Assembly: GCA_021442155.1 (NCBI GenBank)
Contig: CM038215.1
Coordinates: 214,824,982-214,888,981 of the forward strand
Direction of reading: 5' to 3'
Source: Cymbidium sinense
Lineage: Eukaryota; Streptophyta; Magnoliopsida; Asparagales; Orchidaceae
DNA length: 64,000 bases
Numbering within the stretch: position 1 is the stretch's first letter; every line of letters begins with the position of its first letter. Shown here one piece after another: positions 11,481 to 23,500 of the stretch. A program made the translations under genes and the position numbers. Under the pieces are notes generated by a model. That model was not told the DNA's origin. It saw nothing but the letters and a program-made list of their open reading frames with translations, and searched no databases.

Positions 11481-11900
11481 CTTTGCTCGGTAGGCCTTGG
11501 ATACATGAAAATAACACGGTTCCATCTTCTTTACATCAATGCATTAAATTCTGAAGAGGTGGAATTGAGTATTGTGTTAAAGGAGACTTGAAGCCATTCT
11601 CAGTTAGAGAGGAGATATATGAGGATGCAACCTACTATCTTCCTCCAAATAAAATATTCTATTCTCGTGAACTTGGTGAATGTTCAAAAGCAAAAGAAAA
11701 AGAAACAAAAAAAGAAGAAAAAAAGGGAAAGATGAAAAAAAAAGAAAAAAAAAAGAAAAAAATGAAAATGCAAGTGAGCGAGAATCAGACATCGAGGAAG
11801 AAGTAGAGCCAGATATTGGATTTCACCCATAGTTTGTTCTTCCACATGAACACATGGGTAAGATGTCTTGACCCTCACTAGGTAGAGGCAAAGGTAGATC
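11440..11900 (+). pseudogene. Protease C-terminal part and lysine-rich tail
   Basis: The frame reads [11 protein letters not shown] (about 11480-11510), the conserved end of plant Ty3/gypsy proteases. VKGDLKPFSV follows, then a run rich in Lys and Glu (about 11688-11790) encoded by an A-rich purine tract. Slippage on this tract may have caused shifts. The opposite-strand open frames over the tract encode Phe-rich peptides and are artefacts. Element M is cut by the P insertion at the point equivalent to about 11565. Confidence 0.6.
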
Positions 11901-12555
11901 TAGAGAAAGTTCTAGAGGTGGAAGACCTTCTCCCTATTGGCCACCCAATATGAGCTATATTTTGACTCACATGAATACCCCGTTATCCACATAGACTTCA
12001 AATCTAGTTCAAAGGATGAGTCTCATGTGGTTATCACACCAACCAACCCCTCTCAGCAGGTCGCATTGGAGGTGACATTTGAGCTAGAAAGCAATGAAGA
12101 CCAAGCCTCCGAGCAAAGCATGAATGTTTCTGAATCATTATTATGCAGAACAGTTAGACAGTAGCTGGAAACTTTAGCTATAATCTCACTTTGTTCTTAG
12201 AAAGTTGAAGGTTTAGTAGTTAAAAAAGCCCCCCAAGTCATCCATAGATGTCAGCCCAAAGAGATTTTTGTTGGGAGCATCATCCTCAAGTCAAGAAGCC
12301 AATGTAGAACTTGAGGATGATTCATATAAATATTTAATACAATTGCCTTTTGATTGGTATTTGCTTTGTGTTCTTAACTTATCAAAGAAGAGATTAATCT
12401 CACATACTTGGTCTAAACACAGGCTAGATTACTTTGAAATACTATGGGACAACTGAAGCAGACATTCTCAATCATCATAGGATTTAGACGATTGGGTGGG
12501 TGATGAAAACCATTGCCTAGTCATCACTCATCAGGGTCGATAGGTTCTTCTCAAA
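11901..12555 (+). pseudogene. Protease to reverse-transcriptase linker of P
   Basis: Two short frames (11937-12164 and 12268-12456) carry acidic, Ser-rich peptides such as FELESNEDQASEQSMN. This fits the poorly conserved stretch between protease and reverse transcriptase in this lineage. No catalytic motif is expected or seen. Confidence 0.45.
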
Positions 12556-13542
12556 TCATGCTAACTCTAATGAGGAGGTATGTTTAGAAATTTTAGATGA
12601 TCCAAATGACCTTGAAGTCAAAGAGGCACCGCCAGAGTTTGAAGAAGAAATTAGATCAACCATCAATGAGCTCAAAGAGATCAACTCAAGAACCAAAGAA
12701 GATCCATGTCCGACATACATCAATTCTTTATTGAATGAAGAAGAAACTAATGACATAGTTAAGCTTTTAGCTGAGTTTAAGGACTACTTCACAATGGAGT
12801 TATAAAGAATTGCTTGATTTATCTCCTGACATAGCAGTCCATAAACTAGCAATAGAATCTAATGCTAACCATATCATGCAAGCTCCTAGACATATACGAT
12901 TAGACATTGAATAGTAGATCACTTCTGAAGTCAAGAAACTTATCGATGCTAGCTTTATCAAGGAAGAAAATATCCTACATGGTTAGCTAGTGTCATCCCA
13001 GTTAAGAAATATTTTAGGGATCTAAATAAGGCATGTCCTCCTAAGGATGAATTTTCACTTCCTATACCAGAAATAATGGTGGGCATCGTCTCATCTCATG
13101 CAGTATTATCCTTCATAGATAGGTCATCTGGCCACAAGCAAATCAAGACCCCTCAAGAATGAAAGAAATACTACTTTTCGAACCCCGATTAGAATATATT
13201 GTTATAAGGTCATGCCTTTTGGCCTTAAAAATGCCGGTGCTACATACCAGTGAGCCATAACTCAGATTTTTAATGAACTCATTCATCATCAAGTTAAGTG
13301 CTATGTTGATGATTTTATAGTCAAAAATAAAGAAAAGGAAGATCATCTCTTTGACTTGAGTGTAGTTTTTGAATGGTTAAGATAATTTAACCTCGAAATG
13401 AATCCCACAAGTGTGCATAGGAAGCTTCAAGGACTTGAGTTTGTTGTCGCGAGGAATAGAGTTCAATCTAGAGAAGATCAAGGCAATCTTAGAAATGTCA
13501 CCCCCTAAAAGTTTAACTCAACTCAGATCATTCCAATAGAGG
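12556..13542 (+). pseudogene. RT: Reverse transcriptase pseudogene of P
   Basis: Copies element RNA into DNA inside the particle. Readable in order, in shifting frames: INELKEINSR (about 12665), LSPDIAVHKLAIE (about 12820), VKKLIDASFIKE (about 12930), RDLNKACPPKDEFSLPIPEI (about 13017), then VLSFIDRSSGHKQI (about 13105), PFGLKNAGATYQ (about 13215), and the catalytic CYVDDF at 13299-13316. The YVDD box itself is intact. About nine residues normally between the PVKK and RDLNKACP blocks, including a conserved VDF-type motif, are missing. Stops include paired TAG at 12912 and 12915 and a TGA at 13251. The thumb region is decayed. Continuous with the RNase H at 13543. Confidence 0.88.
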
Positions 13543-14165
13543 TTGGTGTATCTAAGATGCTTCATTTCCAACCTATCAGGAAGATGCCAACCATTCTCAA
13601 CACTTATCAAAAAGGATGCCAAGTTCAAGTGGGATGATAAGTACCAGCATGCTTTTGAAGAAATCAAGCACTACTTGATGACATTGCCATTTCTAGTAGC
13701 CCCTATCATAGGTAAGCCATTGATACTATACACCGTTGCATTAGATGACTCCCTTAGAGCTTTTTTTCCTCAAACTAATGAAAAAGGGAAAGAAAATGCT
13801 CTCTACTATCTCAGTCATCATTTAACTCCTATTGAGACAAACTACCCGCCTATTGAAAAGCACTACCTAGCTTGAATCTTTGTATCCCAAAAGTTACGAC
13901 ACTACATGATTTCTTATTAGGTGAATCTTTTCTCCAGAATTAATCTGCTGTAATATCTCATGACATGACCAACATTATCCATACGGTTGGTGCGTTGCTC
14001 CATGATTTTATCACAGTTTGACATCACATTTGTACCCCTCTGTGTGGTGAAAGGACATGCACAAGTGGTTTTCCTAGCAACACACCCACTTCCTACTGAT
14101 TCCCTGCTTAGTGATGACCTCCGGGATGAACAAATCATGAACTTAGGGGACAACAGCATTCATCG
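13543..14165 (+). pseudogene. First RNase H and connection region of P
   Basis: The RNase H fused to reverse transcriptase removes the RNA template. An open frame of 110 codons (13543-13875) reads GRCQPFSTLIKKDAKFKW and HAFEEIKHYL, then LYTVALDDSLRAFF, NALYYLSHHLT and NYPPIEKHYLA, all typical of this domain. The expected D-x-S at the first catalytic site reads as LYTVALDDS, so the first catalytic Asp may be displaced or lost. After a stop the sequence goes on with QKLRHYM, SQFDITFVPL and FLATHPLPTDSLLSDDL (up to about 14130). This is the connection segment known to precede the second RNase H in Tat-type elements. Confidence 0.82.
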
Positions 14166-14169
14166 CTAG

Positions 14170-14765
14170 GAGATGTATTTTGATGGTGTAGCTTCCTTTC
14201 AAAAAAGAGAAGAACCATGATCTACTCTTGCAGGAAAGACAGAGGTAAGAATAGTTCTCCTAACTTCAGACCACGATGTGATGAGATTTTCATATCATCT
14301 GTCCAACCCATGTACCAACAATGAAGCCAAATATGAGGCTCTGATTGCTAGTATGGAGTTAGTCATTATACTATGCATCAAGAGTATCAACATCTTCAGG
14401 GATTCTCAACTCATCATCAACCAAATCACTTGATCCTACAAAGTTCTAAAGCCTAAGCTCCATCACTATCACAAGTATACTGTGGAGTTATTGGCCCAAA
14501 TCCTAGAGGATACCATCTGCAAGATTCTTTGAGGAGAGAACACAGTAGCAGATATATTAGCCAAGCTTAACAAAGAGTTGGCATGTCTGGAAGATGAGTC
14601 TATTCCAATAAGGGTCCAAAATAAACAAGTCTTATCCCTTGTTGATGCTGAACTCATCAAGAGATTCTCTTGAAGGGAGGCTGCCATGAGGGAGTCAGAT
14701 TGGAGGCAACCATTCATGGATTATTTAAATATAAGCAAACTACCTCAAGAGAAGTCAACACATCA
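14170..14765 (+). pseudogene. Second (archaeal-like) RNase H of P
   Basis: A second RNase H after the first is a hallmark of the Tat/Ogre lineage. The frame starts MYFDGVA (14174), then YHLSNPCTNNEAKYEALIAS (about 14300), INIFRDSQLIINQI (about 14388), and ENTVADILAKLNKEL (about 14535). The four catalytic acids, Asp in FDG, Glu in NEA, Asp in RDSQ and Asp in VADILAK, can all be picked out, so this is the best preserved catalytic site in the element. TGA stops interrupt at about 14431 and 14531. It ends near DYLNISKLPQE (about 14740), after which the integrase should begin but does not. Confidence 0.82.
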
Positions 14766-14986
14766 GTGAAGAGCCCTTTCCACCCAGAGCTTTTCAAGTG
14801 GGAGCTTATTTTAGTTTTAAGGAGACCAATTTTGCCGGTAGATGGTAGGAGTTTGAACCCACTTGGGAAAGCCATTTTTCCATAGAGAAGGCCTACCAAG
14901 GAGGATCATATTAGCTCATAAATTGTAAGGGAGAGCACCCTATGGTTTCAATCAACGAGCTCTACCTAAAGAAATACTATCCATAA
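14766..14986 (+). pseudogene. Integrase C-terminal remnant of P
   Basis: After LPQEKS (about 14755) the sequence jumps at once to the far end of pol: LVLRRPI (about 14810), then in another frame FEPTWESHFSIEKAYQGG (about 14850-14905), and INELYLKKYYP ending at the TAA at 14984-14986. The zinc-binding HHCC part and the DDE catalytic core, together more than 1 kb in relatives, are absent. Integrase inserts the DNA copy in the genome, so P could not integrate with its own enzyme. A deletion is the simplest explanation. Confidence is high for the tail and for the absence of the core. Confidence 0.78.
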
Positions 14987-15418
14987 ATCTTGTTTGAAAA
15001 TAATCATCAATAAAACTTCTTTTGATATCAAATTTCATCTCTTATGTGTTAGAAATATCTTTCGCTTGCAAATCCCCCACGACGTGTTTAGGGTAGGTGT
15101 AAGAGAACCCGAGAGGCATCCTTTTTTGACTAGTACAACTAAGTTAGGTGTAAGAGAATCCAAGTGACATCATTTCTTAGTGGAGTCACAATTGCCCCTG
15201 CGGTTCCATTTCATCCATCTTTCTACATGTTTAGGGTAGGTGTAAGAAAACCCAAGCATCATCCTATTCCCTCTTTCATAATACGAATGAACATATATCT
15301 TTAATCTCGAGCTATTTTGATATGAGAACAAGCCCCCATGGCACTCACTCATTAGCTGCCCTAGGTAGGGCCGATATGCTATCTTATTAGTGTGTCAACT
15401 CAGTGGTCACTTATCTAG
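14987..15418 (+). repeat. Start of long 3' non-coding region, with a three-copy repeat
   Basis: The words gggtaggtgtaagagaac, or near variants, occur three times: about 15088, 15148 and 15236. Each is followed by cc(a/g)ag and a catcc or catca word. Spacing is about 60 and 90 bases. No reading frame is supported. Confidence 0.6.
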
Positions 15419-16925
15419 CAGATGTGAGTCCCCGTGCTTTCTTCCTGACTTGACCATTATAAAGAAATGAGTGCCTTGTTAGTTTGGTAGGCCTTACTGC
15501 GTAGCTAGTAAGCTACCCCATGTTGACTTCATTTAAGAAGATGTAAGCCTACACGCTTTCTTCTTAAACTAGCCATCATGCACTAACTAGAGTATATTTG
15601 AGGTTTAGGATAAGTCCCCCAATGACTCCTTTCCTCCTGACTACTTCAAGCTTGGGTTTAGTCCTTGCAGAGTCCTGCAGTAGTTGCCCCTAGTCGGATA
15701 ACCCATGTCTAGCCAAAGACAGATTATCCCGGCAATCATACTTTAGAGAGATGTAAGCCTACACGCCTTCTTTCTAGACTGATTATCACAAACCGATGGG
15801 CACCTTAGGTTGGTTGGTTATCACCATACTAACGGCAACCCATCCGGTGGATACATTACTCTTGGTAGATGTGAGTCCCCATGCTTTCTCCTTGAGTTGG
15901 CCACCGTATACCTATAGGCTTTCTTTTACAGGGTTTTGGATAACGCCCCTAGCGGCACCTCCCATATGGGAACTCTATTTGGATCACATTCTTAGCGACC
16001 CCATTTAGATACTACCTGGGTTACTCTTGGATTGTACATTCCCCTTTTCCTAGTAGCTAACCCTATGGTTGGAGAATTTATCTTGCGGATATGCAGATTC
16101 TCCCTTGGTCCAATAAGTCTGAGATAGGACTAGACTGATATGAGCTCCTTCTCAGAGTGGTCGCTCACAAACCAACACAGTCTATGATAACATAAAACAA
16201 ACAAAATGTATCTTCGCTTGCGGATTAGGAATTAAAACCCCTAGCAGCCCCTTTCCCAAGCAGGCATCCTATTTATGGCAGTGTTAGCAAAACTCCCTAT
16301 AGGAATTGCCTGACTACTTTGAGTTGAGATAATATCCTAGGTCAGCAAACTCTCACTAGTTGCCCTTGGATTGGGTTCAACTTGTTGTGCCACCTATGAG
16401 TCACCTTGGTGATCATCTTCGCTTTGAAAGATATAAGTCTATTACACATTTTTTCATGATTGCATCCAGCGACAGGTCAGTTCAATTTGTTAAAGCTTGC
16501 CTAGTGGTTCCTTGTGTAAAGAGGATGTGAGTCCCCACACTTTCTTCCTAACTTGACCATTGCACATCATAAGGCCCCCTTTAGGTTGGTTAATTTTGCC
16601 TCATAGCTGGTAGACTATCCCTTTGGATTTGTAAACCTAAGACAGGTCTAAGCTAATATTAGCCCCTTCTTAGTGCATCCATCGCACACCAAGGGGATCC
16701 ATCAAAATTAAAATAAAAAAATTAAAAGAAATGTAATTCAATCAAATGACATTATCCTGACTACTTCTGAACTAATATAAGTCCCTCTGTGGCATTCATT
16801 CAGTAGTCGACTTAGGTTGGGTTCGATTTGTTACGTGAGCAACCAATCACCCTAGTGGTTTATTATGTAGAAGGATGTGAGTCCCCATACTTTCTTCCTA
16901 ACTTGACCATTGTACAGAAAACCCC
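15419..16925 (+). repeat. Seven-copy dispersed 45-base repeat in the 3' region of P
   Basis: A block gatgtgagtcccca, then ctttcttcctaacttgacca, recurs at about 15421, 15540, 15751, 15868, 16430, 16526 and 16875 with different divergence. The two last good copies are nearly identical. Between them lie other shared words such as taggttggtta and gccccta. The region is richer in G+C than the LTRs and has no supported frame. It lies between the end of pol and the 3' LTR, a place where Tat-lineage elements often carry extra sequence. Function unknown. Confidence 0.65.
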
Positions 16926-17565
16926 AGTTGGATAGTTCTACCATTTGGTGGTAGACCCTTTGGATTGGCGAGATGAACCCACATAGCCCTTCTCGGTGGT
17001 CCATGAAACCAATAGGTTCCATCTCAAAATTTAAACTTAAAATAAACAGTCAGCCAACTTCTCCCAAATGAGACATCAATCTTCCCAACCTTCCCAGTGG
17101 AGTCAATTAAATCCAATTCAAATCTGCATTCCCTAGCGAGTGCACCTTCAAAAGAAATCTCATCAAATCCTTACCCCTAGTGGATAACCTGAACCTGCTT
17201 CCCTAGTGGAACGTTCATGCATATGTCCCTGGCAGGTTATACATTCTAATCCATAGCGACTACTCTACCCAAATCATATCTTGCATTCGAATCCAAACCC
17301 CTTATCCTTAGTGGATAACTTGAACCTGCTTCCCTAGTGGAAGGTTCACTTGCTTGATCCCTTAGTGGATCCCTTTTTCCTCCCTTATGCCCTTGGCATA
17401 AGTGGGGTTGCATTACACAAAGATCTTGATTCCTTCTACATCTAGGGTTTAGGATTATATCATTTCTGTTATTGTTTATGATCCTTCAGACGTCGTTGAT
17501 TATCTCGGTCAACACCAATACGTGCAGTGTACCTTATCAGTCACACCACACCTATTGGCACCCTT
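16926..17565 (+). repeat. End of 3' region of P with a short tandem repeat
   Basis: The block taacctgaacctgcttccct, followed by agtggaa, occurs at about 17191 and again at about 17308 with few changes, and gtggat words repeat around it. The last 100 bases before the 3' LTR (to 17565) lack a clear purine-rich tract, which is normally needed to start second-strand synthesis. No gene is seen. Confidence 0.5.
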
Positions 17566-20500
17566 TGTTGACCTCACTTTTGGAGTGAGCTCTCAACTTC
17601 CTTATCATAGATCTAGGACTCTAATAGACACTGAGTTCCTTAGTCTTAAGACACTTCTAGTGACTAGGTAAACACTTAACCTAACCCTAGAGACCTAGAA
17701 GAGTTAGCCATAAGAATAGGTTATGCCTTAGGGATTTAGGAGAACTTGCCTACCCTGTAGCCCAAACCCAATCCTTGCTTCCTTATTTAAAATCAAACCT
17801 CAAATTCAAATTCAAATTGCAAATCCAAATTCCAAAACCAATTCTAAATTCAAATGATTGAAACTCATGATCAAATTCAAACTTCAAACCCCTTCCTAAG
17901 CCCTTTAATTTTAACTTATGGACTTAACCTTAACTAAATTCAAATAAAGTCTAATTCAATTGATTTTTTCAAATTCAAATCTCAAATCAAATTACAAATC
18001 ATTAACCAATTCCAAGTTCAATGATTGAAATCCATGATTAAACCTAAATTCCAAAATCTCTTTCTAAGCCATATGAACCACCTTCATATGCTTAGTCAAA
18101 ACTCCTTCAAACTAACTCAAACTTGGTTGATTTCTTTATGAATCAATTATTCATTCATTTATATTTACAAAAACAAATGAAGTCCAAGTTCAAACCCTTC
18201 AATCCAAATGATTGAAATCCAAATCAAATCAAATTCTAAACTTAGCCCTTTTAGCCAAATTCTTGAACTTGGCTAAATGATACCCAAATCATTTCAAAAT
18301 TCATGGATTCCTTCTTGATTCAATCACTGCTACAATCATTGACCCAAATATAGACATAAACCACCATTATCAAATCAAATCCAAGTTAACCTAAATCAAC
18401 CCAAGTCAAGTCCATGTTGACCTCTCTTGACTTGAGATTGTCATATAATCCAAAACCCATTTTGGCCAAACCAAATTGGATTTATATTTCAATCATAGGC
18501 TCATGTGTGAGTTCAACTAAACTTGAATAAAGCCATGATCAAGCCAATTGACCCATTTCACTTGACCCAAAGTGGCCTAAAGACCTTTTGAGCCAAATTC
18601 TAATCCAACCCAAATTGGATGAAACTAAATCCATCCAAACCCCACAACATAACAAACAATCACTCTAGGGTGATCAATTGACTTAAATTAGGTCAAACAA
18701 AGTCAACCTAGCCCTTTGACCAAGTCAACATTTAACCCAAATGAAACCCAAATGAGCCAAAATCCACCATATGATAAATTGATTAAAACCTTTGATTCAA
18801 ACCCACTCATGATCAATGATTGAACATGACCAAACCTTCACTTGAACCAAACCTAGCCTAATTGACCATTTGACCCAAGTTGACCTAAATTGGCCTAAAG
18901 AGCCAAAAATGGGTCAAATCATGATTTGACTCAAATTGATTACAACCAATGGCTCAAGTCCATCTCAAATTGATTATTGAACTTGACCAAAGCCATAATT
19001 GAGCCCAACTTAGCCCATTTGATCTAAATAGTCAAATTAGCTAAAATACAAATTAATTCTAAATTGAACCAAATCAAAACCTATAATCATTTCCAATTAG
19101 CTAATTGGACTTGACTCAACACCTAACTTAGCCCAGTTTGGTCAAATTGGTTAAATTAGTCAACTTGACCCATTTGACTTATATGAATCCATATGAACCA
19201 TAATCAAATCCAAAGCAAATTGAACCAAGCCAATGACACCAAAACACTCCATTTGTTCATGTGAACTTGACCCAACCTAACCTAATTTGACCTAAATAGG
19301 TAAAATTGAGCAAAATCGACCCAAACAAACTCCAAACCAATTGAAATTTGGGCTAACCACTTTTGACCCATTCCAAATCTTCCCAAATCAAACCCATAGC
19401 CTAATGACCATTTTGTCCTTAGGTTTAGGGCATCTTATGAGATAAGACAGATGCACATTATGTTATTTTCTCCTCCTAGCCACTTGGCACCCAATTATAG
19501 CTCCACCTAGGCACCTTGGGCCATGGTTAACCTGACCCAACAGTGGTTAGGTCAGCCATGATCCATGGGGAGGTAAAATCACCACCCCATTCTCATTGGA
19601 ACTTGCCAAACTGCCAAGGACAAGTACCTCCTCGCTTGGTAGCCACTCTCACACCATCCTCCACTCAAGGTAAGCCAACACATATGATTCCTTGCTAAAA
19701 CTGAGTTCCCATGATGACCCTTTGATCAAATAATCCAAATGAACCATGGCCATTCGATCCAAGGAATGAGGCTCTAAATAAGGTTAATTAATTCATTTTT
19801 AATTCTAATACGAACTTAGGCTCATTTTAAAGATATTTCAGTGTAGAATTCAAAAAAATTATCATTGATTGATTTTGAACAGTTAATTTGGTTTAATTAA
19901 GGTTTAATTGGAAATGTGATTAACATAATTTCTCCCTAATTAATCATGCAATTGATCTCCAACTTTCTGTGAATGTTTAGGGGGATGACCTCTGCCTCTC
20001 CTACTTTTCTAAAATTTTATTGGTTGCTTAATTAAGAAAATCAATGGATTAAGTCCTAATCATTCTTCTAATGTAATTAGTGATAATTAAGTAAATGAAT
20101 AGTAAATTAATCAATAAATTTAGCTTATTAACCTCTATTAATGATGATGAGGTCTAGGGAAATGGATTGAGGCTCCATCTTCTAATCTTATCCTTAAATC
20201 TCTTCCAATCCCTTAAGTAATTAATTAGTTAACACCCTTTAATTAATTAATTAATATGATGAATAAAAAACCCAATTCATAATCTGTACCTTGACTATTT
20301 AATTGAGAAGATTTAGGGATTGAGACTTGGATTCCTTTCTTTGTCTCTTTCTCTAACCCCATCTCACTTTGATTTGCTAAAATTAATTAAGACTTAATTA
20401 ACTAATTAATGAACTTAATTAATCCAATTGAACATAAATTCTCTTTCTAATCTTGGGTAGTTCTTTGGATGTTTAACAATCAGATAAGAATGAAATTATG

Positions 20501-23500
20501 GTTAGCTCACATGTATGAAAACCAGAGTAATTAGTGAGCTCCTTAAAATTAACCATTTATGAGCTAATTGTATTAGGCCACTTTCATTTCTTAGGAGCAT
20601 TGAAAATTTAATTTTCATGTGGTTGCATATCATATTAGCTCATAGTTGTTTAATCAATTAACTTAAGGTGATTTAAGTAAGCTTTAATTAATTCATTTAA
20701 TTCATACCTTAACCTAACCAAACAAAAAAATCAACTTAATTACTTTGTTATTGAACCAAAATTAACTCACACATTGGGAATGGGATTAGGACCAGCAAAC
20801 CTCTCTCATATTACCAAACTCAAATAAAACATAAAGATGAAATATCCTTAAATAATTTTGGCTTATTTTAAGTAGCCTTATTTAGTATGATTGCCCTTAG
20901 GAATTAATTGGAATGAATGAAATTGTAAGCTTATGTTCATTTACTTCTTTCCCTAGCATGCTAAATGTTGCTTTCCATATGTAATCATGCATTCATTTCT
21001 TTTAAAAATAACAAAAATAAAATGATTATTTTTTATGTTAAATTGCATGTGTTGATTTAAATTAAATATGTGTGGCTAATTATCACTACTAAGTCAAAAG
21101 TTATCTTCCAAAATGTATGAATCAACAATAACATGTGGAGTAATGCTAATTATAAATACTTATAAGTTGCATGTGTTGGTAATCTAGAATATGCAATGTG
21201 AAGTTGTTTTTCCTTATCTTGCATAGATTCACATAGGATTTACAAATGTATGGTTCATTTAAAAGAACACAATATTTGTCTAAATCTATTCCTACATATC
21301 TCTATGTTAAGACTTAGGAAGAATTTCATATCACATATGTAAATCATGTAATCAAATCAATATGATTCTTTGCATTGCTTTTTATTCTTATGGTTTCTTT
21401 TTGCACATTTACTTGTATTTGAGAAAAATGGTATATTAGTATGGACATCCCGGGGCTACGAGGCTTTAAGTAGCCCTAACTAGGTATTGTACCTTACACT
21501 CATGGTATAGAAAATAATAATGGTACTCACTTAAAACTCTTATACATGTGCATGATATGACCAATGAATAGAAACATAATCAAATGAATCAAATACAATT
21601 TTGCATGGGTTTTCTATCCTTATGGTTTGCTTATACATTGCATGTATCTAAGAAAAGTGGTATATTAGTGGACATCCAGTGAGGCTTGAAGTAGCCCTAA
21701 GTAAGTCTTGTACCTTATGCCTATGGTGTAGAAAATAATGGTGTCGTACTCACTTAAAACTTTCATACATGCGAATGTGTATTTAACTAATGGATGAAAA
21801 TTCCCTATTTTCTAATAAAAAGGCATGCATTCATAATTCAATCAAATAAATATTTAAACCCTAAAAACACTTCCTTGCATTTATCATTCAAGTATGCTCG
21901 AAAATGAATTGCATCTATAGATATGCTTAGGGTTTGTTCATATCCATGATATCCATGAAAGAAAGAAATGAATGAATATGTGTATGTGATAGTAATTCAT
22001 TTCAATTGATCATAAGATGGCTTTCTTATTAAATAAGTTTATTTAAACTAAGCCTAAACTTAGGACTAATTAAAATATGTAATAAGCCATTTACTAAAAA
22101 AATTCACTAATTAACTTGCTTTAGAAGTGACTTAAGGCAGGGATGGAAGAGAGATTCCCTCTCTTTCTTCTCTTTATAACACTTAGTTGTTAAGTGTAAG
22201 CCATATGAAATAAAATAAAATACTAAGAAAAATCTTCAAATCAATTAAATCATTTAAAGACAAATCTGTCCCTTATAAATTAAATCCCTCACACTTAGCA
22301 AATTTTAACTTTAAAGCTTAGTTATGACATGCCACACAAGCTTTAATTCACACACATTAGACTAAGTCACCATTTCTAGATGTTATGGTGTATGGTTTGA
22401 TGTATGTTTTTTATGATGTATTATTTTAGACTGGATGTTAGGGTGTATGTGCGTAGTCTAGATGTTAGTCTGACATTAACCTAATCATCTTCTCTGCATG
22501 GGGTTGTGCTTAAGGGGCCATCATAATAAAAATGTGAATGGTTCTTGCTATACAGGTTGCTTAGCCAATAAGCATAACCCAAGTTAGGACAGGTGGGCTT
22601 AGTTATCAATGTGTGGGGTGCTAAGTCCAAGTTATTCATATAACTACTTGGGTTGTATGGCATGTTTAACTAATAATTATTTTACAGGTATAGCTAGATT
22701 TACTTTCCTTCTTTTAATGTAATTTTGCATTAGGATTAGGATTACTGTTATGGGGTATTAGGATGAGCATTGGTTATAAGACCAAGTCTTAAGTTCCATG
22801 TGATTCCTTTAGAACAACCACATCCAAATCAAGTCAAAAGGAAGAAAGAAATGGAGCAAACCAAGTGACGAAATGAAAGATGAAGAAATGAAGAATGAAG
22901 AATGAAGACCCTATAACATTCATCATTTGTAATTGTAATTATTTTCTTGTGATCCAAGTTGTATAAGGGTAAAGTTCGCTACCCACATTTCTTTGTATGG
23001 TGGTACTTGACCGTATTGGCCTTCTATTCTTTTGAGATAACTTTATAAAATTGTTTGATTATTTGTTTAGCTTGTACATTAGAAAAAGTATGCCTTTTTA
23101 TAATTTATTTATTATTGGTGATTGTTGTATGACATGGATGCGATTAGGATCTTAGGATAAAATAAGTTTTCTATCCCATTAACAACTCATAACTAAACTT
23201 TTAAAATAATTCATAATATCACATAAAAACTTAGGTGTTAAATCAAGATAATAAAATATTTAGCAATCATTTTAGCTGGATGTTGTATGTTGAAATATCA
23301 CGCATACCATCTTGTTTCACTCTTGTTAAGAGAGAGCTTCCATCTTTGCTAGATATAATGGGCTTAACCTTTAAGAGCCTAGCATCTCTTTCCCTTTTGA
23401 TTTGGCCCATGATCAACTTCTCATACATTTAGGCATACAAAATCCCATCAAGACTAAGAGTCCTAAATTAAATAAAATTTAATAAAAACTTGCATTAGAT

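Noticed and set aside
11604..11878. Phe- and Leu-rich - strand frames that look like membrane segments
   Set aside because: They are the antisense of an A-rich tract that encodes the Lys/Glu-rich tail on the + strand.
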